The notes under the pieces: generated by a model
Told to the model about the DNA's origin: nothing
Seen by the model: the letters and a program-made list of their open reading frames with translations, nothing else
The model's database searches: none
Translations under genes and position numbers: made by a program
DNA from: CAWACP01 sp963780655
GTDB lineage: Bacteria; Acidobacteriota; Terriglobia; Bryobacterales; Bryobacteraceae
Reading direction: 5' to 3'
Assembly (NCBI GenBank): GCA_963780655.1
Contig: CAWACP010000003.1
Span: 124,001 to 188,000 of the forward strand
DNA: 64,000 nt
In this document: piece by piece, positions 35,450-43,659 of the stretch
Layout of the letters: every line of letters begins with the position of its first letter
Numbering within the stretch: position 1 is the first letter of the stretch

Positions 35450-35785
35450 TCAGGCGATCCGAGAGCGCTTTCCGCGCTTTGAAGCGGCGGACTGGACCCT
35501 GAGGCGAAGGCCGCAGGCCTTGAGAACCGCGGTCAGGCTGTCCAGCGATGGATTGCCGGAGCGGGAGAGCATTCGATACAGACTCTCCCGGTTCAATTGT
35601 GCGTCGCGCGACAAGGTTCTGATGCCGCCTCGGGCGTCGGCGACATCGCGGAGGGCCAGAAGGAACACGCGGGGGTCGTCGTCCTCGAGACAGGCGTTGA
35701 GATACTGAGCCGCCTCTTCCGGGTTCCTGAGAGATTCGAGAAGCTTCTCTCGCCAGGATTCGGTCTTAATTACTGGTTTTCGCAT
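35450..35785 (-). CDS. HigA-like antitoxin (XRE-type, HI1420 group)
   Basis: 111 residues from the ATG at 35785, supported by GGAAGGAGT about 7 bases upstream; the longer frame upstream overlaps the toxin and is not used. It begins MRKPVIKTESWREKLLESLR and contains a helix-turn-helix (TLSRDAQLNRESLYRMLSRS, then GNPSLDSLTAVLKACGLRL) typical of the short antitoxins paired with the HI1419-type toxin. It should bind and neutralise the toxin encoded just before it and repress their shared promoter. The two genes overlap by 20 bp. Confidence 0.88.
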   Translation of the reverse strand: MRKPVIKTESWREKLLESLRNPEEAAQYLNACLEDDDPRVFLLALRDVADARGGIRTLSRDAQLNRESLYRMLSRSGNPSLDSLTAVLKACGLRLRVQSAASKRGKRSRIA

Positions 35786-36098
35786 CGACGTACTCCTTCC
35801 AATATTGCTGCGCCCTGACAATGTCTCTGGTCTGAGTCCTTTTGCTTCCACCGCAGAGCAGAAGCACAACCGATTTGCCCTCCCGTCCGTAGTAAACCCG
35901 ATAACCGGGACCGAAATCGATTCGCAACTCTTCGACGCCGCGGCCAACGGGCTTGCAGTCTCCAAAGTTGCCGAGGCGGATCCGATTGAGCCGGGCGCGC
36001 ACAATGCCAACCGCTCTCGCATCCTTCAGGGCTTCGAGCCAATCCGCAAACGGAATCGACTGGTCCCTTCGATACAGGAGGATCTCGACAAGCGCCAA
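35766..36098 (-). CDS. RelE/HigB-type toxin (HI1419 group)
   Basis: 110 residues, probably starting at a TTG (36098), since no in-frame ATG precedes the conserved ALVEILLYRRDQSIPFADWL. The motifs LKDARAVGIVRARLNRIRLGNF, GVEELRIDFGPGYRVYYG and VVLLLCGGSKRTQTRDI are those of the addiction-module killer family related to RelE/HigB, which act on ribosomes as mRNA interferases. Toxin-first order is normal for this group. It lies near the distal end of the repeat-bounded island, and such pairs often stabilise accessory DNA. Confidence 0.88.
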   Translation of the reverse strand: MALVEILLYRRDQSIPFADWLEALKDARAVGIVRARLNRIRLGNFGDCKPVGRGVEELRIDFGPGYRVYYGREGKSVVLLLCGGSKRTQTRDIVRAQQYWKEYVDAKTSN

Positions 36099-36129
36099 CT
36101 ATCATAGTAGCCTAAAAGCTACTGTAGGT

Positions 36130-36374
36130 TCAACGACCGAATTGGCTGGTCAGAACCGGCCGCCACTTATCGAGAGCCCGAAAGGTATACCAGCGGATCT
36201 CGCCTCGCCCTCCACCGTCCCAGCCCTCTGCATCGCATGCCAGCGGCTCGTCCTCCGAAGAAAACTCATTGCACGAGGGGTGAACAGCGCGCCAGACATA
36301 TGCGTCACCGGCCGGTGGCCGGTGATTAGCCGCGATAGTCGCAAACGGTTCCGGGGTGTTGGCGAGTCGAACGA
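36130..36374 (-). other. Possible 3' fragment of an unknown gene cut by repeat R2
   Basis: On the minus strand a frame runs into this segment from R2 and ends at 36130. The part outside the repeat encodes about 80 residues (YVWRAVHPSCNEFSSEDEPL, then EIRWYTFRALDKWRPVL) with a natural-looking composition. The apparent start lies inside R2 (sdhC-derived bases), so the gene's true 5' part was probably lost when R2 was placed here. I do not recognise the protein. Confidence 0.3.
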
Positions 36375-36826
36375 CCGGCGGCGGGAGCACTCATTTCACT
36401 CTCCTGATTATTTGAGAACTGGATGATGACAGCACTTCAGGGTATTGCAGCGTTGCGGGGGTGAAACAGGGTCCCGCTACCAGCATACGACCGGAGGCAG
36501 AACGGGTTCAAACGACTGGAACGGTCGACTGGAACGGTCGGAGATGGGTAGATGTGGGCTTTGCTGTGGGTGCGTTTCCTTGCTGTGTGAAATTTTAAAA
36601 GGGCCCTTCGAGCCACGCTGTAACCCTGACGGCGGAGGGGCCCTGGATCACGGCTGGACGAGCCGCCTGTCACTCCATGGAACGAGTCCAATGACGTTCT
36701 CGCGCGGGGGTGCCCAGGGACTCTTCACTGACTACGATGGTGCTGTAATCAGCCGCTTCGGGGAAGGCCCTCCCCTCGGCACGCGCTTCAGTGGTCCGCT
36801 TCTCTCGACAGGTGAGCAACGAACTC
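36375..36826. repeat. Long direct repeat, distal copy (R2)
   Basis: About 452 bp, the same orientation as 32052-32496. It carries only the first seven codons of sdhC (opposite strand) before joining unrelated DNA at 36374, so it is the derived copy. Its other end, at GAACTC (36826), abuts a truncated hsdR gene. The distance between equivalent bases in R1 and R2 is 4323-4330 bp. Confidence 0.88.
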
Positions 36827-37105
36827 TTGGTTGGAGGATAGCGCAGGGGCGCGGCGGCCCTGGGGGCTGATGTCGACGAAGGGCGACGCGTCGGGGTCCA
36901 TCCAGCCCTGCTCGGCGACGTGCTCCACGATCATGTTGATGAACTGGATCTGGCTGGCGGTAGCCGGACGGCCGTCGAGGAATTGCTGAAATGCCGCCTT
37001 GGCGGCGAGGCGATCGAGACCGACCAGCGAACGATCGCAATTTCCTGCGGACGTTTTCGAGCATTGGCGTGGTATCACGTCCACCCAGAACTCATCGGTC
37101 TGCAC
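36827..37105 (-). pseudogene. hsdR: Type I restriction HsdR C-terminal remnant
   Basis: On the minus strand, SLVGLDRLAAKAAFQQFLDG followed by ATASQIQFINMIVEHVAEQG and WMDPDASPFVDISPQG matches the EcoEI-type C-terminal domain of HsdR, the motor/nuclease subunit of type I restriction enzymes. Just before it, TDEFWVDVIP is in the same frame, but the segment between reads as MLENVRRKLRS only in the neighbouring frame, so two compensating single-base shifts are present. The rest of the roughly 800-residue subunit, HsdM and HsdS are absent. The 3' end is cut by repeat R2. A dead relic. Confidence 0.75.
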
Positions 37106-37308
37106 TTACCGGCGCGGCAGCCGCTCGGCATCGCGAAAATCGTCCTTGCGCCCTTTGGGTTCAAACGCGGATTCCGGACTCGACTACTCCACTGCTCTAA
37201 CGATCTCGCGCCGGGAGCGCCTACTACATTTGATTCAGGCACGATGCAAGCCGTCTGCAGTTTGGAAGCAGAGCGTGCGCCGTGCGCCACAGGCTACGAT
37301 GGAGGCTT

Positions 37309-37695
37309 ATGCTGAGATATTCGCTGGCCGTCGCGCTTTTCCTGATCGCGCTCGCCGTACCCGCAGCCGCGCGGAAAGAGCGCGAATGGCAGACAGGCAA
37401 GGTGCTCGATCCGCAGAATTCGCCTTATTACACGGCCTCCGCGGTGGATGCGCCGTACGGCGGCAAATCCGATGAACCGGTCATGAAAGCGTATGAGCCA
37501 TTCCTGATCGAGGGGCCGGCGTCGGCTTACTTCGCGCGTCAGGGATTACGCTGGGAATGGTCGAAGCCCGCGCAACTGAAGCCGAACGGTACAGTAAAGT
37601 TCGCGGTTGACGGCGACCGGCTGTACGTCATCGACGATGCCGGCAAAGAGCATCGCATGGAGATAACGAAGACGGTCCCGCGCAAGACGGAATAG
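37309..37695 (+). CDS. Small exported protein of unknown function
   Basis: 128 residues from the ATG at 37309, which follows GGAGG and gives a clean signal peptide (MLRYSLAVALFLIALAVPAAA); an upstream in-frame ATG would spoil it. The mature part (REWQTGKVLDPQNSPYYTAS ... VKFAVDGDRLYVIDDAGKEH) is beta-rich, and I recognise no family beyond similar acidobacterial exported proteins. The stop is immediately followed by the ATG of the permease gene, so they are likely cotranscribed. Confidence 0.7.
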   Translation: MLRYSLAVALFLIALAVPAAARKEREWQTGKVLDPQNSPYYTASAVDAPYGGKSDEPVMKAYEPFLIEGPASAYFARQGLRWEWSKPAQLKPNGTVKFAVDGDRLYVIDDAGKEHRMEITKTVPRKTE

Positions 37696-38502
37696 ATGAC
37701 CATCCCTGGCCGCCACTTCGCCCGCAATCTGGTCGAGAAGCGCACGCTGCTCTTTCAGCTTGTCCGCCGCGACTTTGAACAGCGCTTCATCGGATCGGCC
37801 GCGGGCTGGCTGTGGGGCGTCATCCATCCTCTGGTGCTGCTGCTGAGCTGGACGTTCGTGTTCCAGATCTGCCTGAAGACGAAGCTGCCGCCGAACGAAG
37901 TCACCCAGAACTACACGCTCTTTCTGTTTGCGGGCTTCCTGCCATGGATGCTGTTTCAGGAGACCGTGAACCGCTCGGCCTCATCGCTGGTGGAAAACGC
38001 CACCCTGATCACGAAGACGGTCTTCCCCGCCGAGGTGCTGCCGATCTCGGTGTTTCTCTCCTCGCTGGCGAACCACGTGATGGCGCTGGCGCTGGTGATC
38101 GTGGCCGTCGGCATCTGGGGAGGGCAGTTCAGCCCGTGGGTGTTCGTGCTGCCCGTCTATATGCTGCTGCTCGGTCTGCTGGCGGTAGGCGTAGGCTGGG
38201 TGGTTGCGGCGCTGCAGGTTTATGTTCGCGATACGGCGCAGGTGGTGGTGGTGGTGCTCACGGCGTGGTTCTGGATGACGCCAATCTTCATCGATGAGGG
38301 GCGATTCCCGCCGCGGTTGCGGTTTCTGCTGCACCTGAATCCGCTGGCATGGCTGGTGCGAGGCTACCGCGACCGCATCCTGTCCTGGCGCCTCCCTCAC
38401 CTGGCAGACCTGGCCGTTCCCGCGGCCTATTCCGTCAGCGTGTTTATTCTCGGCGGGCTGCTGTTCCGCCACCTGAAACGAGGATTCGCGGATGTCCTCT
38501 GA
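37696..38502 (+). CDS. ABC-2 type transport permease (polysaccharide export type)
   Basis: 268 residues with six predicted membrane helices. It begins with the amphipathic LFQLVRRDFEQRFIGSAAGW and the first helix LWGVIHPLVLLLSWTFVFQI, and contains LFAGFLPWMLFQETVNRSAS and the late LNPLAWLVRGYRD. This is the pattern of Wzm/TagG/KpsM permeases that export undecaprenyl-linked or lipid-linked polysaccharide. Such permeases need a cognate ATPase (Wzt/TagH), usually the next gene; here the next gene is a sulfatase homologue, so the ATPase must be elsewhere. The start abuts the previous stop. Confidence 0.88.
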   Translation: MTIPGRHFARNLVEKRTLLFQLVRRDFEQRFIGSAAGWLWGVIHPLVLLLSWTFVFQICLKTKLPPNEVTQNYTLFLFAGFLPWMLFQETVNRSASSLVENATLITKTVFPAEVLPISVFLSSLANHVMALALVIVAVGIWGGQFSPWVFVLPVYMLLLGLLAVGVGWVVAALQVYVRDTAQVVVVVLTAWFWMTPIFIDEGRFPPRLRFLLHLNPLAWLVRGYRDRILSWRLPHLADLAVPAAYSVSVFILGGLLFRHLKRGFADVL

Positions 38503-38524
38503 CCGAGTAACCTGGCTGGCGTTT

Positions 38525-38643
38525 GTGGGGCGGGCGCCTCGCCTGCGGACGACGCCTCGTCGGCCTGCTCGGTATTTCCTGAATGCGTCTTCCGCCGTAC
38601 CGGGCGGGCGGGGCGCCCGCTGCAGGCGAGGCGCCTGCCCCAC
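38525..38643. repeat. 119-bp inverted-repeat element
   Basis: Begins GTGGGGCGGGCGCCTCGCC and ends with the inverted GGCGAGGCGCCTGCCCCAC; the arms are about 23 bp, with further internal GC-rich palindromes. It shares the outer GTGGGGC bases with the 84-bp family but has a different body. It fills most of the gap between the permease and the sulfatase homologue and ends right at an ATG (38644) that is probably not the real start. Confidence 0.75.
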
Positions 38644-38688
38644 ATGAAAACAGACCTGAGCGGTCCCAACGGAGCGCAATCAAACACA

Positions 38689-39870
38689 ATGGAACTGAAC
38701 AGAAGAAATTTTCTCGCAGGCGTCACACTGGCGGGCGCAGGTATGCGCATGTTTGGCGAAACGGCGAAGAAGCCCGCGCCGAACGTGCTGCTCATCGCCG
38801 TGGAAGGCCTGGGTGGCTGGATGACCGGCATTCAGGGCAACAAAGAGATCCACACGCCGAACCTGGACATCCTCGCGCGCAGCGGCACGCGATTCCCGGC
38901 CGCCTGCTCGGCTTCGCCAGTTCCCGATGCCGGCCTGAAGAGCCTGCTCAGCGGGCTGACGCCGATGCAGGTGGCCGGCGCGGATCCGGGGAATCTGATG
39001 GAGCGCGCTCTGGCGGGCGGTGGGTACAAAACCACGGCGCTCATCTCCGGCCCGATGGACTCTGTGACCGCCGCTCTGCTGAAAGCTCTCGATTCCTGGC
39101 AGGCGGGTCAACAGTCGTGCGCGTTTGCGCACTACGCGCCGCTGACGGAGGTGAACAGCATTCCCGACAAATACCGGAAACCGTACGATGCCAGCAACTT
39201 CTCACAACTCGGCTGGCTGCCGGCGGTGGCCAACGCCAGCTACCCGGGCGCGATGAAGGAAATTGGTCCCAACCTGCGCAAATCCGCCGCGGCGATCACG
39301 GCGTTCGACGATCAGCTTCCGGCCATTCAGACGAAGCTGCGCGAGCGCGGTCTGGTGGACAGCACGCTGCTGATTCTCGCCGGCACGAACGGCGTCCTGC
39401 TGGGCCGTCACGGGCTGTGGGGCGATGGCCGCGCTTCGAAGCCGCCGAACATGTACGCGGAGGTGATCGAGGTTCCGCTGTTCCTGCAGTGGCCGGGCCA
39501 GATTCCCACCGAGGGCGCCCGGCCCGAAGTGGTCAGCCTGTACGACGTGCTGCCCACGGTTTGCGACATCACCGGCGCGACGCCCCAGAGAACATCCTGC
39601 GGACGCAGTCTCTCCACCGCCGTGTTCGACCGGCCCTGGCCGAAGAAGCAGTCCTGGCGGAACTTCGCCTTCGCCGAATACGAGGACACCATGATGGGCC
39701 GCGACAAGCGTTATAAGCTGGTTGTGCATCCCGGCGGCGCGGGCGAGTTGTACGATCTTTCGGTGGATCCCGGCGAGATGGCCAACCGCATCGCCGATCC
39801 GCAGTTCCTGCAGGTGCGTGATGAGTTCATGCACGAGATACACAACTGGAAGCAGCATTTCTCGGCATAA
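38689..39870 (+). CDS. Sulfatase-family protein lacking catalytic residues, Tat-exported
   Basis: 393 residues from MELNRRNFLAG (38689), which gives a Tat signal; the ATG at 38644 lies at the edge of a repeat and only adds polar residues. The fold is that of a sulfatase: PNVLLIAVEGLGGWM, HTPNLDILARSGTRFPAACS, SPVPDAGLKSLLSGL, MYAEVIEVPLFLQWPG, VSLYDVLPTVCDITG and YDLSVDPGEMANR. The catalytic positions are changed: the metal Asp pair after LLI is Glu-Gly, the SPVCxPSR formylglycine motif is SPVPDAGLK (no Cys/Ser nucleophile, no Arg), and the DN metal site is TN. It is therefore unlikely to hydrolyse sulfate esters. It is followed 12 bp later by a MocA-type oxidoreductase, suggesting one exported unit. 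Confidence 0.85.
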   Translation: MELNRRNFLAGVTLAGAGMRMFGETAKKPAPNVLLIAVEGLGGWMTGIQGNKEIHTPNLDILARSGTRFPAACSASPVPDAGLKSLLSGLTPMQVAGADPGNLMERALAGGGYKTTALISGPMDSVTAALLKALDSWQAGQQSCAFAHYAPLTEVNSIPDKYRKPYDASNFSQLGWLPAVANASYPGAMKEIGPNLRKSAAAITAFDDQLPAIQTKLRERGLVDSTLLILAGTNGVLLGRHGLWGDGRASKPPNMYAEVIEVPLFLQWPGQIPTEGARPEVVSLYDVLPTVCDITGATPQRTSCGRSLSTAVFDRPWPKKQSWRNFAFAEYEDTMMGRDKRYKLVVHPGGAGELYDLSVDPGEMANRIADPQFLQVRDEFMHEIHNWKQHFSA

Positions 39871-39882
39871 GGAGTACCCGAT

Positions 39883-41190
39883 ATGAACCGGCGGCATTTT
39901 CTGATGAGCGCGGCGGCAGCGGCAGGCGCGGCGGGCCTGCGCGGCCTGGCCAGCCCGAACGATACCATCCGCATCGCCTGCGTGGGCGTTCGCGGCCAGG
40001 GAAACCAGCACATCCGCGAATATCTGAAGATGCCGAACGTGCGCATCGCCGCCGTCTGCGACATCGATGAAAGCGTATTGAACCAGCGCATCGGACAAAT
40101 CCAGAAAGCCACCGACCGCAAGCCGGACGCCTATACCGACCTGCGAAAGCTGCTGGAGGATAAGTCGATTGACGCCGTTTCCATCGCCACACCGAACCAT
40201 TCGCACACGCTGCTGGCCATCTGGGCGATGCAGGCCGGCAAGCACGTTTATGTCGAGAAGCCCTGCTCCCACGACATGTTCGAGGCGAAACAGATTGTGG
40301 CGGCGGCGCAGAAATACAATCGCCTCGTCCAGCACGGGACGAACAGCCGTTCGGGAACGGCCGTGCGCGATGCCATGCAGAAGATGCAGGACGGCCTGAT
40401 CGGCGACATCTACATGGCGCGCGGATTATGTTTCAAATGGCGTGACACCATCGGCATCGCTCCGGAAGCGCCCGTGCCGCCAGGCGTCCACTACGACCTT
40501 TGGCTCGGCCCCGCGCCCGAGCACGCGTTCACGAAGAACCGCTTCCATTACACCTGGCACTGGTTCTGGGATTACGGCAACGGCGATCTCGGCAACCAGG
40601 GCATCCATCAGGTGGACCAGTGCCGATGGGGCCTTGGAGTGAAGTATCCATACAAGGTGAGCGCCATGGGCGGCCACTTCATGTTCAAAGACGACCAGCA
40701 GACGCCCAACGTGCTGACCGCGTCCTACGAGTTTCTCGACGATGCCGGCAAGCAAAAGCACATGGTGTTCGAGGTGCGGCACTGGATGTCCAATCACGAG
40801 GCCGAGGCCGAGCTGGCGCACAAAGGCGATCCGGGCACCGTGGGGTCCATCTTCTATGGGTCGAAAGGTTACCTGGCGATCGACTGGTATCGCAGTTACC
40901 GCACCTGGCTGGGCAAGGAGCAGCAGCCCGGGCCCACGCTCACCGCCGAAGGAAACAACTGGCAGAACTTCATTGACGCGCTGCGCAGCGGGAAGCAGTC
41001 GGACCTGAACGCGCCCATCGAGGAAGGCGCCATTTCGACCACTCTGGTGCACCTGGCGAACATTTCGTACCGGCTGGGCCGAAGCATCAACTTCGACGCC
41101 GAGAAGTACAGCTGCCCGGGCGATGACGAAGCGACAGCGATGTTCCGCCGGCAATACCGCGAGCCTTTCGTTGTACCGCAAATAGTGTAA
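39883..41190 (+). CDS. Tat-exported Gfo/Idh/MocA-type oxidoreductase
   Basis: 435 residues, with a ribosome site (GGAG) before the ATG and a twin-arginine signal (MNRRHFLMSAAAAAGAAGLRG). The Rossmann fold is IRIACVGVRGQGNQHIREYL, and the catalytic-type motif is GKHVYVEKPCSHDMFEA. The C-terminal domain contains FHYTWHWFWDYGNGDLGNQG and HQVDQCRWGLG, characteristic of the secreted planctomycete/acidobacterial group of MocA proteins. It is a second such protein in the window (compare 16978-18318), distinct in sequence. Sugar dehydrogenation or transhydrogenation outside the membrane is likely; the substrate is unknown. Confidence 0.92.
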   Translation: MNRRHFLMSAAAAAGAAGLRGLASPNDTIRIACVGVRGQGNQHIREYLKMPNVRIAAVCDIDESVLNQRIGQIQKATDRKPDAYTDLRKLLEDKSIDAVSIATPNHSHTLLAIWAMQAGKHVYVEKPCSHDMFEAKQIVAAAQKYNRLVQHGTNSRSGTAVRDAMQKMQDGLIGDIYMARGLCFKWRDTIGIAPEAPVPPGVHYDLWLGPAPEHAFTKNRFHYTWHWFWDYGNGDLGNQGIHQVDQCRWGLGVKYPYKVSAMGGHFMFKDDQQTPNVLTASYEFLDDAGKQKHMVFEVRHWMSNHEAEAELAHKGDPGTVGSIFYGSKGYLAIDWYRSYRTWLGKEQQPGPTLTAEGNNWQNFIDALRSGKQSDLNAPIEEGAISTTLVHLANISYRLGRSINFDAEKYSCPGDDEATAMFRRQYREPFVVPQIV

Positions 41191-41394
41191 GCGGGCGACC
41201 TGGCGCTGCCCTCTGGGCCGGGCTTTTCAAACCGCCGGGCCGATTGCAAATTATTGCAAATCGGCCGCAGGATACAATCCTGCCCCACGGGGCGCGAGGG
41301 TAAGCCGGCAACAACTGTGCCCTTTTGCGCCCACGGTTGCGCCGAAAATCTCGTGTGATTACCCTGCGGCATTCCGCGTGCATTCGCCGTGGCC

Positions 41395-41802
41395 ATGCTC
41401 AGGCTCACAAGCGCGCTGCTCATGTTCGCCAGCCTGTCCCTCTGGGGGCAGGATTCGGACACCGCAAAGAAATTCATCGGGGAGTGGCAGGCGAAGTTCG
41501 GGGACAAGGTAGTCTGCACTATCCGTTTACAGGCGGGTGAGCCAATCTCCGGCCAGTCCGAAAACTGCAACATCAGCGTCGACGCGAACGGCGATCTGCA
41601 GGAGCCCGATTCTGATAGTGAGCCGGAGAGATCCACGCCCATTCTCAACCCGAAGCTCAAGGGCGCCACCCTGACCTATGAAGAGAAGGACGGCGATGAC
41701 ACGCTGAAATTCGAGTTCACGCTGGAGGGCGAGGGCAAAGCAGAGCTGAAGATTCTGGACGCTCCGGTCGCCATGAAGCCCGTTGCGTTCACCCGCCGCT
41801 GA
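41395..41802 (+). CDS. Small exported protein of unknown function
   Basis: 135 residues from the ATG at 41395 (a GTG two codons earlier is also possible), with a signal peptide MLRLTSALLMFASLSLWGQ. The mature region starts KKFIGEWQAKFGDKVVCTIRLQAGEPISGQ, a lipocalin-like or beta-barrel pattern with a GEW motif, then an acidic Ser/Pro/Glu stretch and closing strands (GATLTYEEKDGDDTLKFEF). No function can be named. It overlaps the convergent nitrilase gene by 14 bp. Confidence 0.7.
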   Translation: MLRLTSALLMFASLSLWGQDSDTAKKFIGEWQAKFGDKVVCTIRLQAGEPISGQSENCNISVDANGDLQEPDSDSEPERSTPILNPKLKGATLTYEEKDGDDTLKFEFTLEGEGKAELKILDAPVAMKPVAFTRR

Positions 41803-42601
41803 GCGGGAACTGCAGAACGAATCGTGAGCGCTTCGCGAGCAGGCCGGTTGCCGCAGTCAGGTCGATGTCGGCGATGAGCAGCCCTTCCTGGCCGTAGGGC
41901 TGGTAGCAAAGCAGCGTGCCATCGGGACGCACCACCGCCGAAGTGGTGGGCGACCCGGCGCTGGCGGTATTCACCGTCGCGAACCAGCAGGTGTTCTCGG
42001 CGGCGCGGCACAACACCGCTTTCTCATGGAATGAGTTCGCGGGATCGGCGAACGTGGAGGGCGCGTAACCGCCTGGCTCGGCTTCGTGGAACTGCGGGTG
42101 AAATACGATCTGCGCCCCGTGCTGGACGGCCCATCGCACGGTCTCCGGATAGCGCCAGCCCTCGTGGCAGATGGCGATGCCAAATGTCAGTGGACCGGCC
42201 TGAAAGACCCGCCGCCCGGAACCAGCCGCGTAGGTCGCTTCCTCGGAGGGATCGATCTGGACTTTGTCCTGAAATCCGGCAATGGTCCCATCGCCATTGA
42301 TGACCAGCGCGGTGGCCAACAGGCCGCTGTCGACGACGCGTTCGGTGCCCAGGATAACGGAGACGTCTGCCTTCGCTGTGGCCGCCGCAATCGTGGACCA
42401 CGCGCGTTCCAGAAATGCGGGGTCGGGTGGCGGGACGGACTTCCCCTTTGCGCGGTAACCGGGCACGAAGCACTCCGGAAAGCAGAGAATCGCGGCGCGC
42501 TCCTCCGACGCTTCGGCGATGGCTTGTTCAGCCAGCGTGACCGATTCATCGGGAGTCGCCGGGAACCGAAGGTTGGCCAGTGCGATTCGAACCGAGCTCA
42601 T
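41789..42601 (-). CDS. Carbon-nitrogen hydrolase (nitrilase superfamily)
   Basis: 270 residues, the length of a single-domain amidase of the nitrilase superfamily, which hydrolyses amides or carbamoyl groups. The Glu-Lys-Cys triad is visible: Glu in AAILCFPECFVPGY (about 43), Lys in IAGFQDKVQIDPSEE (about 111), and Cys in FGIAICHEGWRYPE (about 145), the last being the expected strand-elbow motif. The C-terminal VNTASAGSPTTSAVVRPDGTLL is also typical. Substrate undetermined. The start lies 36 bp from the tRNA-derived repeat at 42638. Confidence 0.9.
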   Translation of the reverse strand: MSSVRIALANLRFPATPDESVTLAEQAIAEASEERAAILCFPECFVPGYRAKGKSVPPPDPAFLERAWSTIAAATAKADVSVILGTERVVDSGLLATALVINGDGTIAGFQDKVQIDPSEEATYAAGSGRRVFQAGPLTFGIAICHEGWRYPETVRWAVQHGAQIVFHPQFHEAEPGGYAPSTFADPANSFHEKAVLCRAAENTCWFATVNTASAGSPTTSAVVRPDGTLLCYQPYGQEGLLIADIDLTAATGLLAKRSRFVLQFPLSGG

Positions 42602-42637
42602 GTATTCTACCAGCCTATATGCGCAGGGGGTTCATAT

Positions 42638-42682
42638 TGGTGAGCGCGGAAGGAATCGAACCTTCAACCTGCTGATTAAGAG
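42638..42682 (-). repeat. 45-bp copy of the tRNA-Lys 3' part (attachment-site-like)
   Basis: TGGTGAGCGCGGAAGG through CTGATTAAGAG matches 44761-44805 (the 3' end, T-arm, variable loop and anticodon 3' side of the tRNA-Lys gene) at 44 of 45 positions in the same orientation. Identity stops inside the anticodon loop. This is the arrangement left when an integrative element enters the 3' end of a tRNA and reconstitutes it. No integrase gene lies between the two copies. Confidence 0.85.
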
Positions 42683-42759
42683 ATTAGTGGGGAAGGTCGG
42701 CTTTGCAAATCGCCTCCACGCCGCCCTGCCGGTGGCTGAAGAACTGGTCGTGAACGGAC

Positions 42760-43631
42760 TTACGCCTTGACGGCTTTCTGTGCAGCCGCAAACACATCGC
42801 GTGCGGACGTTGTACCCGCTACATGCACCGTACCCTCGACTCCGAGGTCCATCCATCCCGCGTTGACGCTCTCAAACATTTGTTCGGCAGGTCCAGTGTG
42901 GCCCTTCGGGATGCCGAACTGCTCGAACGCTTCCGCCCACCCTGCACGCGGGACTGCAAAGGCCTTTACGTCGAGCTTTAGGACTTCACCCAATTGGCCC
43001 GCTACTTCATCCGCGCTTACCATCGAACCTAGCTCAATGACGCGCTGCCCTGACCACGCTGGCCCGGTCAGAAGCTTTGCTACCTCTGCCCCGACGTCGT
43101 TTGTGGCGACCATTGTCGATTTCCGGCTTGCAGGATTGTAAAAGACCGGTAGTGTTCGCCTTGGGCGGCCTGTAAGCCGTAAAGAAAGTTTTCGAAAAAT
43201 CCGCCTGCGCGCACAAATGCGACCGCAGATGGCAGGCTGCGAAAACCTTGCTCCAAAAGTGATAAGGCCGTGATCATCCCCAGCCCGCTTGTTCTATTCG
43301 CGCCCATCGACGAGAGCGCTACCACCCGCGGGGGCACTGCCTTGGTCAGCGCCTCGACATAGTTCGCAATCACGCCCTTTGCTTCTCTGTAATCAGGCGA
43401 GGGCGCCCATACGGCCGGCAACATAACAAACGCGCCCTCAACACCTTTGAGGGCCGCCGCTATGGCTGTCGCATGGTCCCAGTCTCCATCCACCAACTCC
43501 ACGCCCTGGTCTGCCCACTTCGCCGCTTTCTCGCGATTGCGCACAAGTGCTCGCACCTGTTTGCCTTGCTTCAGCAGATGCCGCGCGGTGGCGCCCCCAA
43601 CTTTTCCAGTAATGCCCATGACTAAATACAT
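42760..43631 (-). pseudogene. NmrA-like NAD(P)-binding oxidoreductase, single frameshift
   Basis: From the ATG at 43631 (GGAG upstream) the frame encodes MYLVMGITGKVGGATARHLL (an NAD(P) motif GxxGxxG), RALVRNREKAAKWADQGVEL, GVEGAFVMLPA and FENFLYGLQAAQGE. It then goes out of frame near 43165. The neighbouring frame continues TLPVFYNPASRKSTMVATND, VGAEVAKLLTG and ends at 42760. Joining them needs one extra base and gives a normal-length (about 290 residues) NmrA/YtfG-type quinone reductase-like protein. Either a true inactivating deletion or an assembly error; the family assignment itself is firm. Confidence 0.82.
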
Positions 43632-43659
43632 GCTCGTTTCTCCTTGTTGTTCTTGCGGC

